Assembly (NCBI RefSeq): GCF_024721155.1
Contig: NZ_JAHVAP010000004.1
Span: 372,001-436,000, forward strand
Length of the DNA stretch: 64,000 nt
Reading direction: 5' to 3'
Source of the DNA: Mucilaginibacter phenanthrenivorans
Lineage (GTDB): Bacteria > Bacteroidota > Bacteroidia > Sphingobacteriales > Sphingobacteriaceae
Under the pieces are notes generated by a model. The model had not been told where the DNA came from. It did not search any database and was given only the letters and a program-made list of their open reading frames with translations. This document shows positions 17,417 to 25,874 of this stretch, in pieces (positions within the stretch are counted from its first letter, which is position 1; each line of letters starts with the position of its first letter). The position numbers and the translations under genes are program-made.

Positions 17417-17722
17417 TCAATCTCTTAGTTTATTAATTTCACCCGGATCAATTGTTTTATATTGCTTGTATACATTTAAAATAATGGCAAGCGCCACGGC
17501 AGTTGTTGCAGCAGCCAGCACAATTGCAAACAAGGCAAACATCTGGCCGCCATTATTAAAACGATCATACTTGCTAAAGGCTACCAGGTTCAATATGGCA
17601 GCATTTAGCATCAGCTCAATTCCTATCAATACCTGTATGGCGTTTTGTTTGGATACGATCATGTACAAGCCTACGCAAAACAAAACTGCGCTTACTATCA
17701 AAAAGTCGGTTAACGAGATCAT
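17417..17722 (-). CDS. nuoK: NADH-quinone oxidoreductase subunit K
   Basis: A small membrane subunit of complex I (101 aa, three helices). Conserved features are GLYMIVSKQNAIQVLIGIEL with the essential membrane glutamate, LNLVAF, and AATTAVALAIIL. Its start overlaps the nuoJ stop by four bases, the usual arrangement for translational coupling. Confidence 0.97.
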   Translation of the reverse strand: MISLTDFLIVSAVLFCVGLYMIVSKQNAIQVLIGIELMLNAAILNLVAFSKYDRFNNGGQMFALFAIVLAAATTAVALAIILNVYKQYKTIDPGEINKLRD

Positions 17723-18267
17723 GCTCCCTTCCCCTTTCTTGATAAATGTGCCGACCCAATCAGCGCTATCATCAGCAAAACAGAAATAGCTTCAAAAGGC
17801 AGCAAATATTGGGTCATCAGGTTAATGCCGATACCCTCGGTCATCGATGAGTTGGGCAAGATCATGTTATTTCGAACGATTGATTTCTTCACCCATTCCA
17901 AATTGTTGGCATCCACTTTAAGGATCATATTCACCAGAACAATCAAAAACAAACCAGCCAGCAGCATTGCAGGCAGCTTATTTATATTGATGAACTTGCT
18001 TTTTTGCTCACCTATCGCATTCAGCGTTTCCTTGCCCGAGAGCATAAAGGCAAATAATATCAGTACCAAAATACCACCGACGTAGATCACTATTTGCGTG
18101 ATTGCAACAAAATCAGCCAACGCGAGCACATACAAGCCTGCTAAAGCAAAAAGTGTGATAAAAAACATAAAGATTGAGCGCACCAGGTTTTTAGTCCCCG
18201 CCACAAATACAGCAGAACCAATAGCGATAAACGCCATCAGGTAAAACAAAATCTGTGCTAAGCTCAT
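17719..18267 (-). CDS. nuoJ: NADH-quinone oxidoreductase subunit J
   Basis: A membrane subunit of complex I with five helices (182 aa). Family features are the N-terminal hydrophobic block with KNLVRSIFMFFITLFALAGL and VAITQIVIYVGGILVLILFA. It overlaps nuoI upstream and nuoK downstream by four bases each. The C-terminal helix (YLLPFEAISVLLMIALIGSA) is typical. Confidence 0.96.
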   Translation of the reverse strand: MSLAQILFYLMAFIAIGSAVFVAGTKNLVRSIFMFFITLFALAGLYVLALADFVAITQIVIYVGGILVLILFAFMLSGKETLNAIGEQKSKFININKLPAMLLAGLFLIVLVNMILKVDANNLEWVKKSIVRNNMILPNSSMTEGIGINLMTQYLLPFEAISVLLMIALIGSAHLSRKGKGA

Positions 18268-18851
18268 AAGCCGCCCTCCTCTTTCTTCTGCATAGCTGCT
18301 AATTTAGCGGCCTGTTTTTCGGCCTGTTGCTTATCAAACTCGGCACGCTTTTCAGCAGCCATTTCCGGCGACATGTCCGAAAACTGGTAGGTAAGGTCGC
18401 TCAGCTGGAAAACTGTTTTATCATATTGGTTAGTCATCACAATACACTCCGTAGGACAAACTATAGTACATAAGCCGCAATACATACACTTCGCCATATC
18501 AATATCAAACTTAGCGGCATAAAGTCTTTTCGTAGTGCCGTCAGAAGTTTGACCAATTGCCTCCGTTGCCTTTATCGACTCAATATCGATACAATTAACC
18601 GGGCACACCTTGGCGCAAAGGTCACACACAATACAATCATCCATCTCCACATCAAGTTGGTAACGCCCCACTTCCGGGATCGGCAGCTTTTGATGCGGAT
18701 ATTGTATGGTATTGGTACCCTCCAACTGCTTAAAGTAATTACTATCACTTGCAGGCAGCAGTTCCCGCTTCTTATGCGAAGCAAAAAGGTGCCTTAAGGT
18801 GATGGATAATCCCTTTAGTGTTGAAGTAATACCTTTTATTATTTGTGTCAT
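18264..18851 (-). CDS. nuoI: NADH-quinone oxidoreductase subunit I
   Basis: The peripheral ferredoxin-like subunit that carries clusters N6a and N6b in complex I (195 aa). Two 4Fe-4S motifs are intact: CIVCDLCAKVCPVNC and CMYCGLCTIVCPTEC. The C-terminus has an Ala/Lys/Glu-rich extension (about 30 residues, KQQAEKQAAKLAAMQKKEE) that is not part of the cluster fold. The gap to upstream nuoH is 101 bases and is entirely filled by an inverted word repeat. Confidence 0.97.
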   Translation of the reverse strand: MTQIIKGITSTLKGLSITLRHLFASHKKRELLPASDSNYFKQLEGTNTIQYPHQKLPIPEVGRYQLDVEMDDCIVCDLCAKVCPVNCIDIESIKATEAIGQTSDGTTKRLYAAKFDIDMAKCMYCGLCTIVCPTECIVMTNQYDKTVFQLSDLTYQFSDMSPEMAAEKRAEFDKQQAEKQAAKLAAMQKKEEGGL

Positions 18852-18955
18852 TAGTTTATTAGTTCATTAGTTCATTGGTAATTGCCGGTTACTTAGCTAA
18901 CTGGCATTGCAAACTTTGCACCAATGAACTAATGAACCAGTGAACCAATAAACTA
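18851..18955. repeat. Inverted word-repeat element, TTAGTTCATTGG type, between nuoH and nuoI
   Basis: The left arm (18852-18879) is TAGTTTATTAGTTCATTAG followed by TTCATTGGT; the right arm (18920-18955) is its near complement, with variants of ATGAACTAATGAACCAGTG ending AATAAACTA. They could pair into a hairpin of about 30 bp. The nuoH stop codon TAG (18955-18953) is the first triplet of the element on the coding strand and the nuoI ATG abuts its other end. There is no T-tract, and it lies inside an operon. Confidence 0.8.
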
Positions 18956-20023
18956 CATCAGCCACAGCCTCCATATCCCCGATATCAGCATACAGGCAAA
19001 AGCAAGCGGTGTAAGCACCTTCCAGCACAAGGTCATCAGCTGATCTACCCTAAAACGGGGCAGCGTCCACCTGATCCACATTTGTATGCCAACCAGGGTT
19101 AGCGTTTTAATTGTTACCCATACTATTCCCCATACTGCGTTTGTTGTCCAGTTTGCCAAATGGACCGGCCCTATGTTTGGTAACGGTGTGTTCCATGCGC
19201 CTAAAAACAGGATCACGGCTACCATCGATACCAGGAACATCATAGAGTACTCGGCTAAAAATACCAATGCGAACCTTAAGCCCGTGTACTCGGTATGAAA
19301 GCCTGCCACCAGCTCCGATTCAGCTTCCGGAATATCAAATGGAGCCCGGTTACTTTCTGCCAGTGAAGCTATAAAGTAAATCACAAAAACTATCAGTAAA
19401 TGTGGCGCCCTGAATACGTTCCAGGCAAAAAAGCCGCCTATATGGGTTACATCCCAAAAACCGGAAAACTTAACTACTTCTGTTGATAGAATACCTTGTT
19501 GTGCGGATATGGTTTGCAGGTTTAATGTTTGCGCTATCATCACTACGGATATTATTGCAAACCCCGCAGGAATCTCATAGGATATGATTTGGGCGGCAGA
19601 ACGCATAGCACCCAATATGGAATATTTATTATTTGAGCCCCAGCCGGCCATTAAAATGCCAAGAGTTTCAATAGAGATGATCGCGAAGATATAGTAGAGT
19701 CCCAAATTCAGGTTAGCAGGTACAAGTCCCGGGCCCCATGGCAGGGCAGCAAAACCCAGATAAACGGCTACGAAAATAATACCGGGAGCTAAAATGAATA
19801 GTATCTTATCTGCAGCTGCCGGTGTTATCAGTTCCTTTTGCAGCATTTTCAAAATGTCGGCAAAGGTTTGCAGCGAACCGTATTTACCTGTTTCTGTCGG
19901 ACCAAGCCTGTCCTGGATAAAGGCGGATACCTTGCGCTCGGCGTATACACCAAAAAGCGCAAACAAAGCCGAAAAACCAAACAGTCCTATCGCAATAATA
20001 AAATATGTGATATAAAAATTCAA
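18953..20023 (-). CDS. nuoH: NADH-quinone oxidoreductase subunit H
   Basis: The membrane subunit that joins the peripheral and membrane arms of complex I near the quinone site (356 aa, eight helices). Motifs include [49 protein letters not shown] with the conserved acidic loop, and GFHTEYTG. It is the first nuo gene in this run. The usual upstream genes nuoA-G are not present: the gene before it is murI. The peripheral-arm genes must be elsewhere or replaced. Confidence 0.97.
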   Translation of the reverse strand: MNFYITYFIIAIGLFGFSALFALFGVYAERKVSAFIQDRLGPTETGKYGSLQTFADILKMLQKELITPAAADKILFILAPGIIFVAVYLGFAALPWGPGLVPANLNLGLYYIFAIISIETLGILMAGWGSNNKYSILGAMRSAAQIISYEIPAGFAIISVVMIAQTLNLQTISAQQGILSTEVVKFSGFWDVTHIGGFFAWNVFRAPHLLIVFVIYFIASLAESNRAPFDIPEAESELVAGFHTEYTGLRFALVFLAEYSMMFLVSMVAVILFLGAWNTPLPNIGPVHLANWTTNAVWGIVWVTIKTLTLVGIQMWIRWTLPRFRVDQLMTLCWKVLTPLAFACMLISGIWRLWLM

Positions 20024-20040
20024 CCTTTTTGCTTTAGCTG

Positions 20041-20048
20041 CAAACTTA
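20041..20048 (-). promoter_or_regulatory. Candidate -7 box (TAAGTTTG) upstream of nuoH
   Basis: Matches TAnnTTTG on the minus strand, 17 bases before the nuoH ATG. No TTTG -33 box is seen at a 19-21 base spacing; that position lies in the GTTGATTAAG word repeat. Confidence 0.35.
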
Positions 20049-20055
20049 GTAAATT

Positions 20056-20112
20056 TGGTTGATTAAGTTAGATTGTGTTGAATAGTTGATAAAGTTGGTA
20101 GAATTAGTTGGA
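20056..20112. repeat. GTTGATTAAG-type word repeat upstream of nuoH
   Basis: A run of GTTGATTAAGTTAGATT, GTGTTGAATAGTTGATAAA and GTTGG variants without an obvious complementary arm. The same words recur at 30375-30458, 33368-33421 and 38430-38528. Confidence 0.7.
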
Positions 20113-20148
20113 GAAGCTAATTTCAAAATAAATTACCTGTCTTGTTCA

Positions 20149-20985
20149 TTAGCAATTGTTAATATCTGCATAGGATGATTTTACGGCCGCCGAAAAGAAC
20201 AATTCCGCATAATGGTCAAAATCTGCGGTATCATCGGTAGTAGTAAAAAATTGCTGCGTTTTGTTCCTGCTAATACTAGTCTCCATTTCTGGATGGCGCT
20301 GCAGGTAATCAGCCAGGCTCTTAGCCACAATATCGCCTTGCGACACAACTTGTATATTCTTTGGCAGATATTCCATTATCTTTTGCTGGATCAGGGGATA
20401 GTGGGTACAAGCCAGCAACAATGTATCGATGTTTGTAGATTGTGCCAGTACCTGATCTAAATACTGCTTCACAAAATAGTTGGCGCCGGGTTTATCATAT
20501 TCGCCATTTTCAATTAAGGGTACCCAAAGCGGGCAGGCCTGCTGAAATACCTTCACGCCTGGAAAGAAATTCCCGATCTCTATTTTGTACGATTCTGATT
20601 GTACCGTACCTTTTGTACCAAGCACACCTATTTCCTGTGTTTGGGTATAGTTGCCAATTACCTGGGCAGTTGGCCTGATAACTCCCAGCACACGTTTTGC
20701 CGGGTCTTCATTTTTCAGGTCTATTTGTTGGATGTTCCTTAGAGCCTTTGCAGATGCTGTATTGCAGGCCAAAATTACCAATGGACAACCCTGCTTAAAA
20801 AGCCATTGCACACATTCCCAGGTATATTGATGAATGGTTTGAAATGACCTATTACCGTACGGCGCCCTTGCTGTATCGCCGATATACACGTAATCATAAT
20901 CGGGAAGTTCCTTAAATATTGAACGAAAAACGGTAAGGCCGCCATAACCTGAATCAAAAATGCCAATCGGCTTATTATCTGCCAT
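20149..20985 (-). CDS. murI: Glutamate racemase
   Basis: Interconverts L- and D-glutamate to supply D-Glu for peptidoglycan (278 aa from the ATG at 20985; another Met codon lies one residue upstream). Both catalytic cysteine motifs are present: ILACNTASAKAL and LLLACTHYPLIQ. The N-terminal IGIFDSGYGGLTVF carries the conserved Asp-Ser. It follows the BamA-OmpH cluster on the same strand after a strong terminator, and a TATTTTTG box 5 bases upstream of its ATG suggests its own promoter. Confidence 0.96.
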   Translation of the reverse strand: MADNKPIGIFDSGYGGLTVFRSIFKELPDYDYVYIGDTARAPYGNRSFQTIHQYTWECVQWLFKQGCPLVILACNTASAKALRNIQQIDLKNEDPAKRVLGVIRPTAQVIGNYTQTQEIGVLGTKGTVQSESYKIEIGNFFPGVKVFQQACPLWVPLIENGEYDKPGANYFVKQYLDQVLAQSTNIDTLLLACTHYPLIQQKIMEYLPKNIQVVSQGDIVAKSLADYLQRHPEMETSISRNKTQQFFTTTDDTADFDHYAELFFSAAVKSSYADINNC

Positions 20986-20987
20986 CA

Positions 20988-21029
20988 ATACAAAAATAAA
21001 AAAAGCGCCCCGTATTCACGAGGCGCTTT
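20988..21029 (-). terminator. Rho-independent terminator after the second ompH
   Basis: On the minus strand an 8-bp GC-rich stem AAAGCGCC/GGCGCTTT (21029-21022 with 21009-21002) is followed by TTTTTTTATTTTTG. It ends the bamA-ompH transcript. Confidence 0.85.
20991..20998 (-). promoter_or_regulatory. Candidate -7 box (TATTTTTG) 5 bases before murI
   Basis: Matches TAnnTTTG on the minus strand. It overlaps the T-rich tail of the upstream terminator, so T-richness alone could produce it. If real, the transcript would start at or next to the ATG at 20985. Confidence 0.35.
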
Positions 21030-21051
21030 ATAAATGTTTACTAAGCCTTGA

Positions 21052-21564
21052 TTATTTAATGCCTAATTTAGCTTTAACAGCTTCCATCATATCATCACCC
21101 GGAGGCGCAACAACCAATGCAGTTTGTCCAGAGTCTAAAACATAAGTGTAACCTTTTTCTTTAGCTACAGCTTCAACAGCTGTGTGTGCTTTGTCTGATA
21201 AAGGCTTAATCAGCTCATTTGATTTTTCATCAAATTTTTGCTGTGCAGTTGTGTTATAATCCTGCATGCGTTTTTGAATATCCTGCAATTCAGCTTGCTT
21301 AGCCGAACGTGTTGCCTCATTCATTGTAGCCTGTGTTTTCTGAAATTCAGTTCCTTTAGTCTGTAGTTCAGTTTGCATGGCAGCAAGCTGGTCTGTAAAC
21401 TGCTTTGAGTAAATGTCAAGCTGAGATTTTACAGTTTTAGCTTCAGGCATAAGGCCAATCAGGGCATTTAAATTAATATAGCCAATTTTAGTTTGTGCTT
21501 TGGCAAAGTTGCCTACCGATAACAAGCATACCGCAACTAAAGCAACTTTAAATAGTTTTTTCAT
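21052..21564 (-). CDS. OmpH/Skp family periplasmic chaperone (second copy)
   Basis: A 170-aa periplasmic protein with a signal peptide (residues 1-23, ending NFAKAQ). The OmpH core starts with KIGYINLNALIGLMPEAK. A long helical hairpin (about 50-125) is rich in Gln, Lys and Ala, as in Skp tentacles, and the C-terminus reads TAVEAVAKEKGYTYVLDSG. It probably holds unfolded outer-membrane proteins on the way to BamA. It lies 47 bases after the other ompH and ends with a strong terminator. Confidence 0.92.
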   Translation of the reverse strand: MKKLFKVALVAVCLLSVGNFAKAQTKIGYINLNALIGLMPEAKTVKSQLDIYSKQFTDQLAAMQTELQTKGTEFQKTQATMNEATRSAKQAELQDIQKRMQDYNTTAQQKFDEKSNELIKPLSDKAHTAVEAVAKEKGYTYVLDSGQTALVVAPPGDDMMEAVKAKLGIK

Positions 21565-21611
21565 TTTGTTGTTCTGTGTTTAAAATTAATGGGATTAATA
21601 TAATTGTAAAT

Positions 21612-22142
21612 TTATTTTGCATTTGTTGTTGACTTCAAGCCGAGCTTTGTTAAAACATCCGCGCTTTTATCGTAACGCGGGTTGGCATATAACATTATTA
21701 CCTCGCTGTTTTTGTCAAATATCATATCCAGGTTATCACTTTCGGCAACTGCTTGTATAGCTTTTGACATTTTATCCTGGATAGGTTTAATTATTGAATT
21801 ACTTTTTTGAGCAAGATCACCATCAGGTCCAAATTTTTGACGCTGAAAGTCCTTTGCTGTTTTTTCCTTGTCGGCAATTTCTGCTTCACGCCGCTTTTTC
21901 ATCTCCGCAGTCATCAACACCTGGTCGGCCTGGTAGGCTTTATATAAACGGTCAATTTCCTGGTACCGCTGATCAACCTCCTTTTGCCATTGTACAGACA
22001 ATGCCTCAATCTGTTTTTGGGCCGACGCATATTCAGGCATATGTTTTAATATAAATTCCGAATCTACGTAAGCAAAGCGCTGGGCAAACGCACCAGTGAG
22101 CGTTACTAACGTAAAAACCAATACTAAAATTGCCCTCTTCAT
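21612..22142 (-). CDS. OmpH/Skp family periplasmic chaperone (first copy)
   Basis: A 176-aa paralogue of the downstream gene, with signal peptide MKRAILVLVFTLVTLTGAFA. The OmpH core is RFAYVDSEFILKHMPEYA, followed by a coiled-coil hairpin (QWQKEVDQRYQEIDRLYKAY) and IQAVAESDNLDMIFDKNSEV. It follows bamA by 17 bases. Two OmpH copies behind BamA is the common arrangement in Bacteroidetes. Confidence 0.92.
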   Translation of the reverse strand: MKRAILVLVFTLVTLTGAFAQRFAYVDSEFILKHMPEYASAQKQIEALSVQWQKEVDQRYQEIDRLYKAYQADQVLMTAEMKKRREAEIADKEKTAKDFQRQKFGPDGDLAQKSNSIIKPIQDKMSKAIQAVAESDNLDMIFDKNSEVIMLYANPRYDKSADVLTKLGLKSTTNAK

Positions 22143-22159
22143 TACAATTGCTGCGCAAA

Positions 22160-24715
22160 TTAATTAAATCCGCCGTTTAAGCTCTGGGAAATTGAAAAGT
22201 GGAACTGGCCCTTGTTAGCATCCGGTATTCCCGGAATTTTATCAAACCCATATCCATAATCCAACCCAAGCAGGCCAAAAATAGGTAAAAATATTCTTGC
22301 TCCAACACCTACCGAGCGTTTTACGTTAAAGGGGTCAAATTTATCAAAAGAATTCCAAACATTTCCACCTTCAGCAAAGGTTAATAAAAATATCGTTGCT
22401 GATTGTCCCTGTATAACAGGGTAGCGCACTTCCATGGTGTACTTGTTGTATATAGTGCTACCCGGGTTAGTATCTGCAGTGTAATTTGTACCCTGAGGAA
22501 TTATCGAGAAGTTTTGATAACCCCTTAAACCGACAATTTCACTACCCTGTAAAAACTGGTAACTCTGCATACCGTCACCACCCAATTTAAACCTTTCGAA
22601 CGGCGATGGACCAACTTCGCTGTTGTATTGACCAAGGAAGCCAAACCTCACTTGCGACATCAATACCAGCTTACCTGTTAACTTGGTAAACCATTGCGCA
22701 TCGTATTTAAATTTGTAATACTCAACAAAGTGGTAACGTTGTTCAGGCGTTGCAATTTTGTAATTGATATTGTTGAACAACGAATATGGTGGCGTAGCCT
22801 GCACAGTAAACCTGATGTTTGAGCCTGAAGTAGGGTAAATAGGCTGATCAACCGAGTTGCGGCTTAATTCCTGGGTTAGCTTAATGTTAAAGGATGTTCC
22901 GTTTGAAAATAAGTAACCGGTGTAGTTATCAAGGTTATAGTGGTCAACGTTTAATGAGTAGTTTAACTGGAAGTAGTCATCCGGCCAGTGTAATTTTTTA
23001 CCCAAAGTAACACCAATACCATTTATGCGTAATTTGTTATACAAAGGGTTTGATTTTGCATAGTAATCACCTGTTGAACTCAATTGTGTATAAGCAGACA
23101 ATGCAAAATAAATTGGTTTCTTACCACCAAGCCAAGGCTCGGAGAAGGTGAACGAGAAGTTTTGATAAGTGTGACCGCTTGACTGGCCTCTTAAGCTTAA
23201 CTTCTGCCCATCACCCTTCGGCAATGGCTTATAAGCCTTAAGATGGAAAATATTACGAAGCGAGAAGTTATTAAAGGTAAGCCCTAATGTACCCACCAAC
23301 TGCCCGCCGCCGAAGCCGCCTGAAAGCTCTATCTGATCCGATGGTTTTTCAACCACGTTGTAAATAATATCTACTGTACCATCCTGCGGATTAACGTTGG
23401 TTGGCTTTGGTTCAGTTTTTTGTTCGTCGAAGTTACCCAACTGCCCGATTTCACGGGTACTGCGGATCAATAGATCCTTATTAAACTTCTGCCCCGGTTT
23501 GGTACGGATCTCGCGCATAACCACCTTATCGTTGGTTACATCATTACCCTTTAAAATAACGCGGCTAATGGTGTACTGTGGGCCTTCATAAACCCTAAGG
23601 TCCATGTCTACCGTATCATGATAGATCCTGGTTTGAACCGGATCAGCCTGGTAAGTTAAATAACCGTCGTTCAAATAAAACGATGAAACATCGTCATTTT
23701 CAGGATTTGGGCCAACTAGCCTTTTATTCAATTCCTCTTCACTGAAAACATCACCCTTTTTAATTTTCAGGATCTTGTTCAAAATTTCAGATGAATATTT
23801 TGCATTGCCCGACCATTTGATGTTACCGAAGTAATATTTATGCCCTTCGTATACTTTAATGTTTACGCCAACTGTGTTTGGCCCTGTTTTAAACACTGTA
23901 TCCTTTACAATCTCTGCATCCCTGTAACCGCGGGCCTGCATCTTCGTTACCAGGTTTTCCTTATCCTCATCATATTTATCCTGCTTAAATTTCTTAGAAC
24001 CAAAAATATTATAGAATTTACGCTTACGGGTCTTGCTCAGGTATTTTCTTAGTTTCTTTTCCGAGAAATCCTTGTTACCCTCAAACGTAACATCAGATAT
24101 CATCACCTTTTTATGCTTATCAATTTTTACATCCAGGATAATACTATTAGCATCTCCCGGATCCTTCCTTTGCTTAACTGTTACAGTGGTATTTAAAAAT
24201 CCTTTTTCACCGAAGTGCTTTTTAATTATCGCTGTTGAGGTTTTTATAAGGTTCTCATCAACTATTTTATATGCCTTATCTGCCAGTTTTTTCTGAACAT
24301 CATCTATTTCACCCTTCCGAATTCCCGTTAGGTGTAAACGCGACAAACGTGGCAACTCGGTAACTGCGATTTCAAGATAGATGGTATCCAAAACTATTTT
24401 TGTGACATTTAGCTGTACATCCTCAAATAAATGCTGGTCGTACAAATTTTTAATCACATTAGCGTTAGCCTCACCAGGTAAGTTAATACGGTCACCCTTA
24501 TTCAATTTTGATATAGTAAGCAATACATCCTTATCAAGTGATTTTGTACCGGTAATGGTAACACCACCAATAATGTAATCCTTAGGATCAAGGTAACTTA
24601 AACTATCAACCGGTAAAGATGATTTTGGCAGCGAATATTTAGGCTGACCCCCGATTTGAGCGAAGGCAGCAGTGCTTATTACAGTGAAAAGAATAGCAAA
24701 AAGAAATTTATTCAT
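22160..24715 (-). CDS. bamA: Outer membrane protein assembly factor BamA
   Basis: An Omp85-family protein that folds beta-barrels into the outer membrane (851 aa, including an 18-residue signal peptide ending AAFAQ). The N-terminal half contains repeated POTRA domains, recognisable from VTITGTKSLDKDVLLT, LTGIRKGEIDDVQKKL, VTFEGNKDFSEKKLRKYL, IKWSGNAKYSSEILNKIL and VILKGNDVTNDKVVMREI. The C-terminal half is the 16-strand barrel with GLRGYQNFSI, the lid-lock loop type of motif. The last residues NGGFN follow FHFSISQSL, close to the expected aromatic end. It sits between uppS and the ompH pair. Confidence 0.95.
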   Translation of the reverse strand: MNKFLFAILFTVISTAAFAQIGGQPKYSLPKSSLPVDSLSYLDPKDYIIGGVTITGTKSLDKDVLLTISKLNKGDRINLPGEANANVIKNLYDQHLFEDVQLNVTKIVLDTIYLEIAVTELPRLSRLHLTGIRKGEIDDVQKKLADKAYKIVDENLIKTSTAIIKKHFGEKGFLNTTVTVKQRKDPGDANSIILDVKIDKHKKVMISDVTFEGNKDFSEKKLRKYLSKTRKRKFYNIFGSKKFKQDKYDEDKENLVTKMQARGYRDAEIVKDTVFKTGPNTVGVNIKVYEGHKYYFGNIKWSGNAKYSSEILNKILKIKKGDVFSEEELNKRLVGPNPENDDVSSFYLNDGYLTYQADPVQTRIYHDTVDMDLRVYEGPQYTISRVILKGNDVTNDKVVMREIRTKPGQKFNKDLLIRSTREIGQLGNFDEQKTEPKPTNVNPQDGTVDIIYNVVEKPSDQIELSGGFGGGQLVGTLGLTFNNFSLRNIFHLKAYKPLPKGDGQKLSLRGQSSGHTYQNFSFTFSEPWLGGKKPIYFALSAYTQLSSTGDYYAKSNPLYNKLRINGIGVTLGKKLHWPDDYFQLNYSLNVDHYNLDNYTGYLFSNGTSFNIKLTQELSRNSVDQPIYPTSGSNIRFTVQATPPYSLFNNINYKIATPEQRYHFVEYYKFKYDAQWFTKLTGKLVLMSQVRFGFLGQYNSEVGPSPFERFKLGGDGMQSYQFLQGSEIVGLRGYQNFSIIPQGTNYTADTNPGSTIYNKYTMEVRYPVIQGQSATIFLLTFAEGGNVWNSFDKFDPFNVKRSVGVGARIFLPIFGLLGLDYGYGFDKIPGIPDANKGQFHFSISQSLNGGFN

Positions 24716-24778
24716 TCGAATATTTTAGTGGGCTAAAAATAATTTATACAGTTGTTAAAAAGTGTTAAAGTTAAAAAT

Positions 24779-25519
24779 TTAGTTGACCTGCTCGCTTGTC
24801 ATACCAAAACGGCGTTCGCGTTTCTGGTAATCAAGTATAGCTTCGTACAGATCTTCCTTCCGGAAATCGGGCCATAATTTGTTTGTGAAGTACAGTTCGG
24901 CATATGCAATTTGCCACAGCAGGTAATTACTTATGCGATGTTCGCCGCTGGTTCTGATCAGTAGTTCCGGATTCGGCATACCATTGGTATACAGGTTGTT
25001 TTCAAACGTTTCCTCGTTAATATCATCAACATCCATCTCTCCTTTTTGCACCTTAATCGCTATGTTCTTAGCAGCCTGCACAATTTCACGGCGGGAACTA
25101 TAACTTAAAGCAAGTGTTAACACCAGGCCGGTATTACCGCTGGTTTGCTCCATAGCGTTAGTTAACTCGCGATACGCCCTTTCAGGGAGCATATTTAAAT
25201 CGCCGATGGTAGCCAACCGGACATTTTTCTCCATAAAGTTTCTTATTTCCTTATGAATGGTACTTACCATTAGCTCCATAATGGCCATTACTTCAAGTTT
25301 TGGCCTGTTCCAATTTTCAGATGAGAATGTATAAAGCGTAAGATATTTTAAATTAAGCAGCGTAGCACCCTCAACCACATCCCTCACTGAAAGCACACCA
25401 TTATGATGCCCGAAGATCCGAAGTTTGCCTTTTTCTTTTGCCCAGCGACCATTGCCATCCATAATAATGGCTATGTGCTCCGGCAATCTTAACAAATCAA
25501 TCTGATCCTTATATCCCAT
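24779..25519 (-). CDS. uppS: Isoprenyl transferase (undecaprenyl diphosphate synthase)
   Basis: A cis-prenyltransferase that builds the C55 lipid carrier for cell-wall and surface glycans. The catalytic Asp is in HIAIIMDGNGRWAKEKG, followed by GHHNGVLSVRDVV, TLYTFSSENWNRP, ALSYSSRREIV, LLIRTSGEHRISNYLLWQ and LWPDFRKEDL. The frame opens at 25543; I prefer the Met at 25519 (246 aa), which gives the usual short N-terminus MGYKDQIDLLRLPEHI. It is the first gene of the uppS-bamA-ompH-ompH run. Confidence 0.95.
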   Translation of the reverse strand: MGYKDQIDLLRLPEHIAIIMDGNGRWAKEKGKLRIFGHHNGVLSVRDVVEGATLLNLKYLTLYTFSSENWNRPKLEVMAIMELMVSTIHKEIRNFMEKNVRLATIGDLNMLPERAYRELTNAMEQTSGNTGLVLTLALSYSSRREIVQAAKNIAIKVQKGEMDVDDINEETFENNLYTNGMPNPELLIRTSGEHRISNYLLWQIAYAELYFTNKLWPDFRKEDLYEAILDYQKRERRFGMTSEQVN

Positions 25520-25543
25520 TATATTTAGTTTATTAAAAGCCAT

Positions 25544-25730
25544 AATATGGCCTTAAAAAAAGCATTTCTATAAAAAAACACTTTATAATGCCAGCTTCAT
25601 GCTAACCTGTTACTATCAAATTAGCTTGTTTTAGCCCCACTTTTAACAACTTATGCTGTTTTTTTCAGGGGACAAAGGTAAAAACTTAATTGTAGTTTTT
25701 TTATTATGAGGCTGGAAAAGAAAAGTTATT
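25544..25730. other. Upstream region of uppS, with candidate -7 box
   Basis: AT-rich, with no ORF. On the minus strand TACCTTTG at 25680-25673 fits the TAnnTTTG box and would give a leader of roughly 150 bases for uppS. No convincing -33 box is present. Confidence 0.35.
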
Positions 25731-25874
25731 AGTCCGAAAGTCAGAAAAGTCCGGAAGTCCGGAAGAGAATTCAGTATAATCACAAATAAAAAAGCCCCAA
25801 AGCAGTTATAGCTTTCGGACTTGGGTAATATTCTCCATCTTTCGGACTTCCGGACTTTTCCGACTTCCGGACTC
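25731..25874. repeat. Inverted word-repeat element, GTCCGAAAG type (copy 2)
   Basis: The left arm 25731-25765 has AGTCCGAAAGTCAGAAAAGT followed by CCGGAAGTCCGGAAG. The right arm 25812-25873 has CTTTCGGACTTGG, then CTTTCGGACTTCCGGACTT and CCGACTTCCGGACT. It shares words with 3951-4066. Its right end abuts the exbD stop codon. The loop (25766-25811) has no ORF. Confidence 0.8.

Noticed and set aside
18851..18955. Rho-independent terminator splitting the nuo operon
   Set aside because: The stem is AT-rich and no T-tract follows on the coding strand, so efficient termination is not supported.
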